This document shows, piece after piece, positions 6,101 to 12,740 of a stretch of 13,494 nucleotides of DNA. The number at the start of each line of letters is the position of its first letter. Position 1 is the stretch's first letter. Where the stretch lies: positions 1 to 13,494 of the forward strand of contig JBQGCF010000248.1 in the NCBI GenBank assembly GCA_052038315.1, read 5' to 3'. The stretch is from Iamia sp052038315. GTDB taxonomy: Bacteria; Actinomycetota; Acidimicrobiia; Acidimicrobiales; Iamiaceae. The notes beneath the pieces are model-generated. The model was not told the origin of the DNA and ran no database searches. It saw nothing but the letters and a program-made list of their open reading frames with translations. The translations under genes were made by a program, and so were the position numbers.

Positions 6101-7747
6101 ATGGGGGGCGTGGAGGGACGCGACCACCTCAGGAGGCTGTCGTTCGACGGCGAGGGCGCGAGCCGGGGGAGCTACACGCCCGAGCGCACCGACCTGCACC
6201 TCGTCGGGACCGACCGGCTGCAGCACGTGGTGGTGCGGATGCACGAGGCGCACCACATCGCCCTCAACGACTCGACGGCGTGGGGCACCGCCCTGCACGT
6301 GGTGGGGCGCCTCGGCGCCGGCCACGACGCCGCGTTCCTCGCCCTGCTGGACATGGCGCGGGTGACCCACGAGTCGTTCGCCACCTTCGCCAGCGTGAGC
6401 GTCGCCCTCGCCCAGCACGCCGACGCGGCCGACGTCCTGGCGACCTATCCGGCCTACGTGCCGCTCTACCGGGCGACCTGCCGGCTGCTGGCGCCGGTGG
6501 CGGGTGAGCACCGGCGCTACCTCATGGCCACGGCGCTGGCCCGGGTGGCCATGCAGACCCCCATCGTCGAGGCGCTGGCCGAGGACCTGGCCACGCCGCC
6601 GACCGAGCCGCCCCGGTGGCTGGACACGCCGGACGGCCGCTGGCGGTGGCTGATGCGGTCGGGCGGGGCGGTCGTGGCCGAGGCGGCGGCGGTCGCCGAC
6701 GATGTGGTGCGCGGGCGCGGTGAAGAGGGCGCCCTGGCCGCCGACGAGCGGGGTGACGCCGAGGGCGCCGCCGACGACGACTGGGACGAGGCCTGGGGTG
6801 CGTGGGAGGCGGCCGCCTACGAGGTCGTGGCGGCGGCGCTGGGCGCCGTCGGTGCGACCGTCCTGGCCTACGACGGCCACCAGGAGGCGACCCGGGTGCT
6901 GGTCGACCTGGGTGCCGCCCTCCGCCCTGACCTGGGGCTGCGGGCCGATGCGCTGGACGGTGCGCCCGACGACCGGGCGCTGGCCGGGGCGACGATCGCC
7001 GGGGTGCGCCTCCACCACGCACCGGACCTCTGGGGCGGCCGCCTGTTCCCGGTGGCCACCGAGGAGGTCGTCGCCCACCGCGAGGGCCACGTGGTCGGTG
7101 GGCGGCCGACCCTCGTCCTGGACGCCCGCCTGGCGACGCGCCTGGCCCGCCTCTTCCGGTGGCCGGCGGACGAGGCGGCGCAGCTCCTGGCCGAGCGGGG
7201 CGCCCGGGTCGACGTCCGGCTGGTCGGCGACGACGACGGCGAGGACGTGATCCTCCACTCGCCGCTCCCGGTGCCGTCGGCGGCGACCGAGCTGATCGCC
7301 GGGTGGGACGGGCGCGGCCCGGTCCTGTCGGTCGTCGGCGTGAGCTGCCTCGCCGACCGGGACTGGTCGGCGGCCTGGTGGGACGGGCTCGCCGGGGAGA
7401 CGAGCATCGTGATGCTGGTCGACGTGGCCCTGGACCACTTCGTCGGCTCCTGGTCCCGGGACGGGAGGACCGTCGCCGCGACCCAGATCGCCATCGCCGA
7501 TGCGGCCACCCACGCCGTCCACGGCCTCGTCATGGCCCCCGAGGGCTCGTCGGTGAGGTGGCTGTACCTCGGCGACGAGGTGTCGACGAGCCTCCTCCGC
7601 TACCAGCTGGGGACGACCCCCGGGGTCCGCGTCGTCGACGACCCCGGCCTCCCCGAGCGGGAGGGCACCTGGCTGCAGGTCGTGGTGACCCACCTGCTGG
7701 CGACAGAATCGTTCACCGACCTCGACGGGCTGGAGGGCTACCTGTGA
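6101..7747 (+). CDS. HExxH-motif protein, first paralogue of a three-gene cassette
   Basis: I do not recognise this 548-residue family. The N-terminal third is helical and carries HEAHH (48-52), the HExxH zinc-peptidase signature, followed by a second His-Glu in VTHESFATFAS (88-98). That layout could supply the third metal ligand of a gluzincin-type site. An Asp-Gly-His (258-260) is also shared with the paralogue at 8340-9890. A low-complexity acidic segment (about 205-230) separates the N-terminal and middle parts. The C-terminal half is alpha/beta. No signal peptide or membrane segment is seen, so it should be cytoplasmic. Similarity to the third cassette gene runs along the full length. 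The start is uncertain: the ATG at 6101 has no clear ribosome site, and GTG 6110 is an alternative. It ends in a GTGA overlap with the next gene. Peptidase activity is only a possibility. Confidence 0.7.
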   Translation: MGGVEGRDHLRRLSFDGEGASRGSYTPERTDLHLVGTDRLQHVVVRMHEAHHIALNDSTAWGTALHVVGRLGAGHDAAFLALLDMARVTHESFATFASVSVALAQHADAADVLATYPAYVPLYRATCRLLAPVAGEHRRYLMATALARVAMQTPIVEALAEDLATPPTEPPRWLDTPDGRWRWLMRSGGAVVAEAAAVADDVVRGRGEEGALAADERGDAEGAADDDWDEAWGAWEAAAYEVVAAALGAVGATVLAYDGHQEATRVLVDLGAALRPDLGLRADALDGAPDDRALAGATIAGVRLHHAPDLWGGRLFPVATEEVVAHREGHVVGGRPTLVLDARLATRLARLFRWPADEAAQLLAERGARVDVRLVGDDDGEDVILHSPLPVPSAATELIAGWDGRGPVLSVVGVSCLADRDWSAAWWDGLAGETSIVMLVDVALDHFVGSWSRDGRTVAATQIAIADAATHAVHGLVMAPEGSSVRWLYLGDEVSTSLLRYQLGTTPGVRVVDDPGLPEREGTWLQVVVTHLLATESFTDLDGLEGYL

Positions 7748-8343
7748 GCGACGACCACCTCGACGTGCTGCTCGATGCAGCAGGCGTCGACGGCGACGAG
7801 CTGGCGGTCGACGACGTGGCGCGCCTGTGCGCCCTGCTCGGCCTCGACGGCGACGATCCCCTCACCGACGAGGTGGCCGACGAGCTGGGGCGCCTGGGCC
7901 GCCCGAGCGGCGGCGAGGTGCCGGCCGACGCCTACGGGTTCCGGGTGGGCCAGTGGCGCATCGGCCTCGCCGGTCCGGGCGTCCGCACGGCCGTGCTGAG
8001 CGCGATCGTCGGGGCCTCGCTGGCCCAGCGCGGCTTCGAGGAGGTCGCCATCGCCATGGCGACGGTCGTGATCCCCACCGTCCTCGACGTCGAGAAGGTC
8101 GAGCTGGGGGCGGGTGACCGTCGGCTCCTGCTGCGCCTGCGGCTCAAGACCGCGGTGCGGGACGGGTTCATGACCGAGGACGAGCTCTACGACACGCTGC
8201 CCGAGGACGACCGGCGTCGCATCAACCGCTACGACTTCGCCGACTTCGTCGCCCGGATCCGCGAGGCCGGGCTGGTGGAGGGGGACGAGTGGATGCGCCC
8301 CCGGGACCCCGACGACCGCCGGCCGCTCATCGACTGGCGGTGA
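7744..8343 (+). CDS. Middle cassette protein with winged-helix-like C-terminus
   Basis: I do not recognise this 199-residue family. It has an acidic helical N-terminal segment (1-60), then a core (about 64-135) with two moderately hydrophobic stretches, AVLSAIVGASLA (83-94) and VAIAMATVVIPTV (101-113). These lead into Val/Leu-rich strands. They are short for membrane helices and could equally be buried in an alpha/beta fold. Residues 138-183 look like a winged-helix unit (TEDELYDTLPEDD, then a helix FADFVARIREAGLVE). It could be the adaptor or regulator that links the two paralogues, but this is inference from gene order. Both ends are GTGA overlaps (7744-7747 and 8340-8343), so production of the three proteins is tightly coupled. 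No other function is evident. Confidence 0.7.
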   Translation: MSDDHLDVLLDAAGVDGDELAVDDVARLCALLGLDGDDPLTDEVADELGRLGRPSGGEVPADAYGFRVGQWRIGLAGPGVRTAVLSAIVGASLAQRGFEEVAIAMATVVIPTVLDVEKVELGAGDRRLLLRLRLKTAVRDGFMTEDELYDTLPEDDRRRINRYDFADFVARIREAGLVEGDEWMRPRDPDDRRPLIDWR

Positions 8344-9890
8344 CGGCGGGGGACGCCTCGGGGTGGTTCCACCACCGTGGCTGGTGGATCGATGCCTCCG
8401 GCGCCGACGCCGGCTCGGTCGAGCTGGCCAGCGCCCACGAGTCGAACCACCGCCAGCTGGCGGCGTCGACGGCCTTCGGGAACCTGACGCTCGTCCTCGA
8501 CGAGCTCGCCGACGCCGCGGGCGACGACAACGTCCGCCAGACGGTCGTCGACCTGGTCTCGGTCAGCGAGGCGACCCACGAGGCCTTCGCCACCTGGGCC
8601 TCGGTCACCGCCCTGGGCCGGCCGGTGGACGCCCTCGCCGGGCATCCCGGCTACCTCGTCCACTGGCGCGCTGCGGCCCGGCTCGTCGCCGGCCTCCCGT
8701 CGCCCTACCTCCGCCTGCACGGCGTCCACGCCCTGGCCCGCGCCTGCATGCAGGGCGACGTGGCCCGCATCGCCCTGGACGTCGGCCTCGATCGCCTCGT
8801 GCTCGCCGACATCCCCCGGGCGCTGCGACCCGACGACCGCTTCCGGCACCTCCGGCGCACCGGCATCGACTGGACGACGGCGATCGCCGTCCTCGCGGCG
8901 CGGGCGCCGGGTGACCCCGACCTGGCCCGGCTGCTCTCGGCCCCCGACCTCACCGCCGGCCTCTTCGGGGTCGAGCACGCCGAGCGGTGGACGCTCGTCG
9001 GCGAGGAGCTCTACCGCGCCGTGGCCGAGGCCCTCGGTCCCGACCGCCCGACGCTGGGCCACGACGGCCACCTCGCCTGGTCCCCGCTCCTCGTGGCCGC
9101 GAGCCGCGAGCTGGCCGGCGACGGGATCACCCTCGCACCGGCCACCGCCGCGGCGCCCTCGACCGCCACCCACCTCGCCCTGCGCAACGTCGAGACCGAG
9201 GGCTTCCGGAACGGCCCCCTGCTCCGCGCCCGGTGGGTCGGGCCCGGCACCCCCGTCGAGCACATGGTGGCGGCCACGGGCGACGATGCCCACCTCTTCC
9301 TCGCCCTGCTGCCCGACCTGGCCGCGTCCTACGACGTGGACGCACCCGGCGGGCACCCACGGCCCGTCGCCCGCCGCACCGTCATCGACGACGACGGGTC
9401 ACCGACGGTGGAGCTGCTGGACCTCTCGGACCGGGATCCGGCCACGCTCGACGGCGACCTCCCTGTGCGCGGCCTGGTGGCCATGAGCGTGCTGGGCGGG
9501 GCGACGACGGGGCCGTGGGCCGGGCACCTCGGACCGGCGACGACCGCCGTCCTGCTCGACCGCCCGCTGGGCGCCCACCTCGACCTCTGGCTCCGTGACG
9601 AGGGGGCCCGGTTCCGCCACTGCCTCATCCTCACCGAGTCCTTCGGCCGCCGGTTGCCCGTGCTCGTCGCCCGTCTCGACGTCGCCGGCGCGGGCCACAC
9701 CCACGGCCTCGTCCGCCCGCTGTCCGATGCCGGCGCCCGCACCCACCGGGCGGCCCTCGAGGAGCTGGGCGCCACCGACCCCCGCATCGTCACCGATCCC
9801 ACCCTCCTCGAGGACCTCCGTCACGTCCTCCCCCTCGTCCTGGCCCACCTCGCCGGCGAGCAGACCCACTTCCCCGGCATCGAACGCTGA
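8340..9890 (+). CDS. HExxH-motif protein, second paralogue of the cassette
   Basis: This 516-residue protein is a full-length relative of the first cassette gene. Shared marks seen by eye are HExxH (HESNH, 33-37), ATHEAFATWASV (78-89) with the second His-Glu at 80-81, a Gly-Tyr plus Trp/Tyr-Arg-Ala segment (about 104-113), ALARACMQ (131-138), Asp-Gly-His (242-244), and a C-terminal block around ELGATDPRIV. The HExxH to second His-Glu distance is 47 residues here and 42 in the paralogue. The sequences are otherwise well diverged, so the two probably have different jobs, for example as halves of a heterodimer. No export signal is seen. The start is the GTG overlapping the previous stop (GTGA). 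The gene ends 25 nt before the converging cytochrome c gene. Function and substrate are unknown. Confidence 0.7.
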   Translation: MTAGDASGWFHHRGWWIDASGADAGSVELASAHESNHRQLAASTAFGNLTLVLDELADAAGDDNVRQTVVDLVSVSEATHEAFATWASVTALGRPVDALAGHPGYLVHWRAAARLVAGLPSPYLRLHGVHALARACMQGDVARIALDVGLDRLVLADIPRALRPDDRFRHLRRTGIDWTTAIAVLAARAPGDPDLARLLSAPDLTAGLFGVEHAERWTLVGEELYRAVAEALGPDRPTLGHDGHLAWSPLLVAASRELAGDGITLAPATAAAPSTATHLALRNVETEGFRNGPLLRARWVGPGTPVEHMVAATGDDAHLFLALLPDLAASYDVDAPGGHPRPVARRTVIDDDGSPTVELLDLSDRDPATLDGDLPVRGLVAMSVLGGATTGPWAGHLGPATTAVLLDRPLGAHLDLWLRDEGARFRHCLILTESFGRRLPVLVARLDVAGAGHTHGLVRPLSDAGARTHRAALEELGATDPRIVTDPTLLEDLRHVLPLVLAHLAGEQTHFPGIER

Positions 9891-9915
9891 GCGCACGCCC
9901 GGGTCGCACCGGGTC

Positions 9916-10314
9916 TCATCCGGGCCGGTCGGCCAGAGACTCGATGTGGGCGATGAGGTCGTCGATCTCGTCGTCGCTCAGGGAGACCTCGGGCATCCGG
10001 ACGGTGAAGCCCTCGACCCGTTGGGCGCCGGGGTCCTCGATGGAGCGACGGAGGTAGTCGGCGTCGGCGACGACGGTGGTGCCGTCGTCGAGGGGCACGT
10101 CGGATCCGGCCAGGTCCTGCCACGTGGGTCCGACCTCGCGGCTGCCGTCGGGGGAGTGGCAGCCGGCGCAGCCGCGGTCCCGGGCCAGGGCCTCGCCCCG
10201 GGCGGCCGGGCCGGAGGGTGCCGCGGTCGGCGCGGGGGCGTCGTCGCCGCAGGCGGCCACCAGCGGGACGATGGCGAGGGCGAGGACCACGGCGGCGCGG
10301 CGGAGGGTGGGCAC
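9916..10314 (-). CDS. Cytochrome c lipoprotein, similar to the COX2 cytochrome c domain
   Basis: From the GTG at 10314 the protein has 132 residues: a basic n-region (MPTLRR), a hydrophobic core and a lipobox VAAC (19-22), giving a lipid-anchored protein outside the membrane. The heme site is CAGCH (49-53). Further on come GPTW, DYLRRSIEDP and MPEVSLSDDEIDDLI, whose Met (107) is the likely sixth iron ligand. This order closely follows the C-terminal cytochrome c domain of caa3-type oxidase subunit II, so it probably passes electrons to or near a cytochrome oxidase. An alternative ATG at 10392 has a strong AAGGAGG 8 nt upstream (10407-10401). That start gives a 158-residue form with an odd n-region of about 30 residues and leaves only 21 nt before the divergent SCO1 gene, so I prefer 10314. 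Confidence 0.85.
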   Translation of the reverse strand: MPTLRRAAVVLALAIVPLVAACGDDAPAPTAAPSGPAARGEALARDRGCAGCHSPDGSREVGPTWQDLAGSDVPLDDGTTVVADADYLRRSIEDPGAQRVEGFTVRMPEVSLSDDEIDDLIAHIESLADRPG

Positions 10315-10323
10315 GACCTGTAC

Positions 10324-10382
10324 GTCGTCGGGTCCCGGTCCGAGGGTTCCCGCCGGGAACCGTCCGGCGGCACCCGCACGAC
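10324..10382. promoter_or_regulatory. Possible divergent ECF-type promoter pair
   Basis: The perfect palindrome GGTTCCCG-C-CGGGAACC (10345-10361) holds a GGAAC core on each strand (10356-10360 on plus, 10350-10346 on minus). Each is followed after 18 nt by CGAC (10379-10382 on plus, 10327-10324 on minus). GGAAC with CGWC is the typical -35/-10 form for ECF sigma factors, though 18 nt is at the long end. An ECF sigma gene lies about 1.2 kb away. The palindrome could instead be an operator for a dimeric regulator. Confidence 0.4.
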
Positions 10383-10413
10383 CCATCCACATGCCCACGA
10401 CCTCCTTCCGCCC

Positions 10414-11076
10414 GTGACCGCCGCACCGGGGCGCGTGCCGAGGGCGCCGTTCGTGGTGGTCGGGCTGACCCTGCTGGTGCTGGCGGCCGCCGTGTCGTGG
10501 AGGGTGCTCGGCCGCGAGCCGGTCGACGAGGCCGTCGACGACGGCCCGTACCAGGGCACCGAGCTGGGCGCACCCGAGCCCCGCCCGGACTTCACGCTCA
10601 CCGACACCGATGGCGAGCCCTTCGACTTCCGCGCCGAGACCGAGGGGCGGCTGACCCTCCTCTTCTTCGGGTACACGTCGTGTCCCGACGTCTGCCCGCT
10701 GCACCTGTCCAACCTGGCGTCGGTCCTCGACCGGCCGGGGATGCCGCAGCCCACCGTCGTCTTCGTCGGCGTCGACCGGCGGCGCGACACGCCCGAGGCG
10801 ATCCGGACGTTCCTCGACCGCTTCGACCCCCGGTTCATCGGCCTCACCGGAACGGAGGACGAGCTGGTCGCGGCCCAGGAGGCGGCGAGGGTCCCGGTCG
10901 CCATCGCCGAGGAGCCCAGCGAGCCCGGCGGCGACTACCTCGTCGGCCACGCCTCCCAGATCCTCGCCTACACCGCCGACGACCTGGCCCACGTCCAGTA
11001 CCCCTTCGGGGTCCGCCAGCAGGACTGGGAGGCCGACCTGCCCCTCCTGGCCCGCATCGAGGAGGAGCCGTCGTGA
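10414..11076 (+). CDS. SCO1/SenC-family copper chaperone for cytochrome oxidase
   Basis: This 220-residue protein has one N-terminal membrane segment (about 12-32) and an outside thioredoxin-fold SCO domain (about 55-215). The copper and redox site is seen as CPDVC (90-94) plus His179 in VGHAS. The following VDRRRDTPE (120-128) fits the family VDPxRDTP segment. SCO proteins deliver copper to, or reduce, the CuA site of cytochrome c oxidase subunit II. The GTG start overlaps the stop of a possible 8-codon leader frame (10391-10417, peptide MPTTSFRP) that could be translated from a leaderless mRNA. The gene's stop overlaps the GTG of the PCuAC gene. It lies divergent to the cytochrome c gene, with a possible ECF-type promoter between them. 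Confidence 0.9.
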   Translation: MTAAPGRVPRAPFVVVGLTLLVLAAAVSWRVLGREPVDEAVDDGPYQGTELGAPEPRPDFTLTDTDGEPFDFRAETEGRLTLLFFGYTSCPDVCPLHLSNLASVLDRPGMPQPTVVFVGVDRRRDTPEAIRTFLDRFDPRFIGLTGTEDELVAAQEAARVPVAIAEEPSEPGGDYLVGHASQILAYTADDLAHVQYPFGVRQQDWEADLPLLARIEEEPS

Positions 11077-11564
11077 CCCGAGCCCGGTGGGCCGGCCTGG
11101 CGATCGGCGGCCTGGCCGTCGCCCTGGTGGCGCTGCTCGCCGCCGGACGGGGGGCCACGGCGCCACCGTCGGACGTCACCGTGTCCGATGCCTTCACCAC
11201 CGAGGGGTCGACCGCGCTGGCGGTCTACTTCGACCTGGCCAACGGGGGCGGGGGCGACGCCATCGTGGGCGCGGAGGTGGTCGGCGCCGTCGGGGCCGTC
11301 GACCGGGTGACCCTCCACCAGCGGGGCGAGCGCGACGGCCTCACGATCATGGAGCCGACCGACGCCATCGACATCGCCGCCACCTCCGACCACGCCCTCG
11401 TCCCCGCCGGTGCCCACGTGATGCTCGAGGGGCTGGCGGCCCCCGTCGAGCACGACGACGTGGTCCGGCTCCGCCTCGACCTGCGGCGCGGCGACGACGT
11501 CGAGGTCGACGTGCGGGTCGTCACCGCCGACGAGGCGGTGGCGCTGACGACCGTGCAGGGGTGA
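11073..11564 (+). CDS. PCuAC-family periplasmic-type copper chaperone
   Basis: This 163-residue protein has a hydrophobic N-terminal leader or anchor (about 6-25), then a beta-rich PCuAC domain (about 33-150). The Cu(I) motif H-x10-M-x21-H-x-M is exact: His82, Met93, His115 and Met117. Proteins of this family hold Cu(I) outside the membrane and pass it to the CuA site of cytochrome oxidase, together with SCO. The GTG start overlaps the SCO1 stop (GTGA, 11073-11076), so the two chaperones are made together. There is no cysteine in the leader, so it is anchored or secreted rather than a lipoprotein. It converges on the sigma factor gene, with only 13 nt between the stops. Confidence 0.9.
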   Translation: MTRARWAGLAIGGLAVALVALLAAGRGATAPPSDVTVSDAFTTEGSTALAVYFDLANGGGGDAIVGAEVVGAVGAVDRVTLHQRGERDGLTIMEPTDAIDIAATSDHALVPAGAHVMLEGLAAPVEHDDVVRLRLDLRRGDDVEVDVRVVTADEAVALTTVQG

Positions 11565-11582
11565 GCGCTCGCCGGGCTCACC
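11560..11582. terminator. Hairpin spanning both stop codons of converging genes
   Basis: GGTGAGC (11560-11566) and GCTCACC (11576-11582) form a perfect 7-bp stem with a 9-nt loop. Both stop codons lie in the arms. The position between converging genes suits a two-way terminator, although there is no T-tract on either side. Confidence 0.4.
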
Positions 11583-12123
11583 GGGCGGCGGCGTCGTCGT
11601 CGGTGAGGTAGGCGGTGCCGCCGGCGGCCATCTGCTCCCGGGCCCGGGCGACCCGTGAGCGGACGGTGCCGATCGGGCAGTCCAGGACCGTGGCCGCCTC
11701 GGCGTAGGTGAACCCGAGCAGCTGGGTCAGGACGAACGCCTCGCGCCGCTCCCGGGGGAGGGCCCGCACCAGGTCCTCCAGCTCGGCCGGGCGGGGCGCG
11801 TCTTCGACGACCTCCTCGGCCCGGCGGGACCGCAGCCGGTCGATCAGCCGCCGGTGGCGCTCCCGGCCCCGCAGCTCGTCGAGACAGGTGTGGCGGGCGA
11901 TCCCGATGAGCCACGTCCGCACCGTGGACTCGCCGCGGAACCGGGAGAGGGACCGCAGGGCGCGCATGTAGGTGAGCTGGGTGGCGTCGTCGGCGCCGAG
12001 GGGATCGAGCTGGTGGGCGCAGAAGGCCCACACGTCGCCGATCGTCCGGGCCACCAGCTCCTCCTCGGCCCGGCGATCGCCGGCCGCGGCGCGACGCAGG
12101 ACCGTCGCCAGGTCGTCGGTCAC
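11578..12123 (-). CDS. ECF-type RNA polymerase sigma factor
   Basis: This 181-residue protein has the two domains of an ECF sigma factor. Region 2 (about 14-88) includes DDATQLTYMRALRSL and the -10-binding helix FRGESTVRTWLIGIARHTCLDELR-like segment. Region 4 (about 115-166) ends in the helix-turn-helix FTYAEAATVLDCPIGTVRSRV, which would bind the -35 element. There is no extra C-terminal sensor domain. The GTG start overlaps the stop of the anti-sigma/cupredoxin gene (GTGA), so regulator and sigma are made in a fixed ratio. Likely targets include the neighbouring copper and oxidase-assembly genes, where a GGAAC/CGAC divergent promoter is visible. I infer release from the membrane anti-sigma factor on a copper or redox signal. 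The ECF subgroup could not be assigned by eye. Confidence 0.9.
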   Translation of the reverse strand: MTDDLATVLRRAAAGDRRAEEELVARTIGDVWAFCAHQLDPLGADDATQLTYMRALRSLSRFRGESTVRTWLIGIARHTCLDELRGRERHRRLIDRLRSRRAEEVVEDAPRPAELEDLVRALPRERREAFVLTQLLGFTYAEAATVLDCPIGTVRSRVARAREQMAAGGTAYLTDDDAAAR

Positions 12124-12740
12124 GAGGTGACCTCGACCCGGCCCCGCACGGTGGGGTGGATCGAGCAGTGGAAGGCGTAGGTGCCGGCCCGGGCGTAGGT
12201 GATCGTCTCCGACTTGCCCGGCCGGACCTCGTCGGTGACCGTGGCCGTGGCGACGTCGCTCACCAGCCGGTGGGTCGTGGACCCGACGTTCGCCCAGGTG
12301 ACGGCCGACCCCGCCTCGACCTCGACGACGTCGGTGCTCGCCACGTCGTCGAGCAGCTCGACCCGGGCGTCCCGTGCCGGGCCGGCGGCCAGCTCGTCGC
12401 CCCCCTCGCCGCGCCCTCCCAGGTCGGTCGTGGCGCCGACGGTGAGGAGGAGGGCGAGGACGATCGCCGCGGCGGCGCCGACCCGGCGGCGGGCGTGCCG
12501 AGCGTCGCGCCGCCGGGCGATCTCGGCCCCCAGCCCGGGTGGGGCGTGGGCCCCGCCGGCGAGGGTGGCGGCACGGAGGTCGAGCAGCGTGACGTGGGCC
12601 GTCGCGCAGCGGGGGCAGCGACGCAGGTGGGCGCGCAGCCGGTGCTCCTCGAGGTCGTCGGTCTCGCCGTCGACCGATGCCGAGAGGGCCTCCTGCCACG
12701 GGGCGCAGGACCTCGCGGGCGCGACGGTGGGTGTGCTCAC
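12120..12740 (-). CDS. Zinc-type anti-sigma factor fused to a cupredoxin domain
   Basis: This 206-residue protein joins three parts. Residues 1-60 are a zinc-binding anti-sigma domain: Cys12, His38, Cys42 and Cys45 give C-x25-H-x3-C-x2-C, the same spacing as in RsrA. Residues 87-105 form one membrane helix after an Arg-rich stop. Residues 125-204 are a cupredoxin domain, predicted outside, with copper ligands His157, Cys192 and His195 in FHCSIHPTVRG. The loop is very like amicyanin, but the axial Met position is Val198. I infer that the outside domain senses copper or its redox state and the inside domain holds or frees the ECF sigma encoded next. The GTG start overlaps the ctaG stop and the end overlaps the sigma start (both GTGA). 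The fusion lies in one uninterrupted reading frame. Confidence 0.88.
   Translation of the reverse strand: MSTPTVAPARSCAPWQEALSASVDGETDDLEEHRLRAHLRRCPRCATAHVTLLDLRAATLAGGAHAPPGLGAEIARRRDARHARRRVGAAAAIVLALLLTVGATTDLGGRGEGGDELAAGPARDARVELLDDVASTDVVEVEAGSAVTWANVGSTTHRLVSDVATATVTDEVRPGKSETITYARAGTYAFHCSIHPTVRGRVEVTS

Noticed and set aside
5837..9356. Long minus-strand frames (5837-7693, 8229-9356) opposite the HExxH cassette
   Set aside because: Considered because the plus-strand cassette is unrecognised. However, the plus frames are paralogous to each other, share motifs and overlap neatly, while the minus frames are Gly/Arg/His-rich with no internal similarity.
9891..9915. Repeated CCGGGTC in the gap between the converging cassette and cytochrome c genes
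   Set aside because: It is a short direct repeat with no inverted partner, so it forms no convincing terminator hairpin and is expected by chance in GC-rich DNA.
10345..10361. The 17-bp palindrome as a transcription terminator
   Set aside because: It lies between two divergent starts, not after a gene, and has almost no loop, so a promoter or operator role fits better.
9916..10392. Longer cytochrome c start at ATG 10392 with AAGGAGG 8 nt upstream
   Set aside because: It gives an unusual 30-residue stretch before the signal peptide, leaves only 21 nt to the divergent SCO1 start and would put the divergent promoter dyad inside the coding region. Kept as the alternative start.
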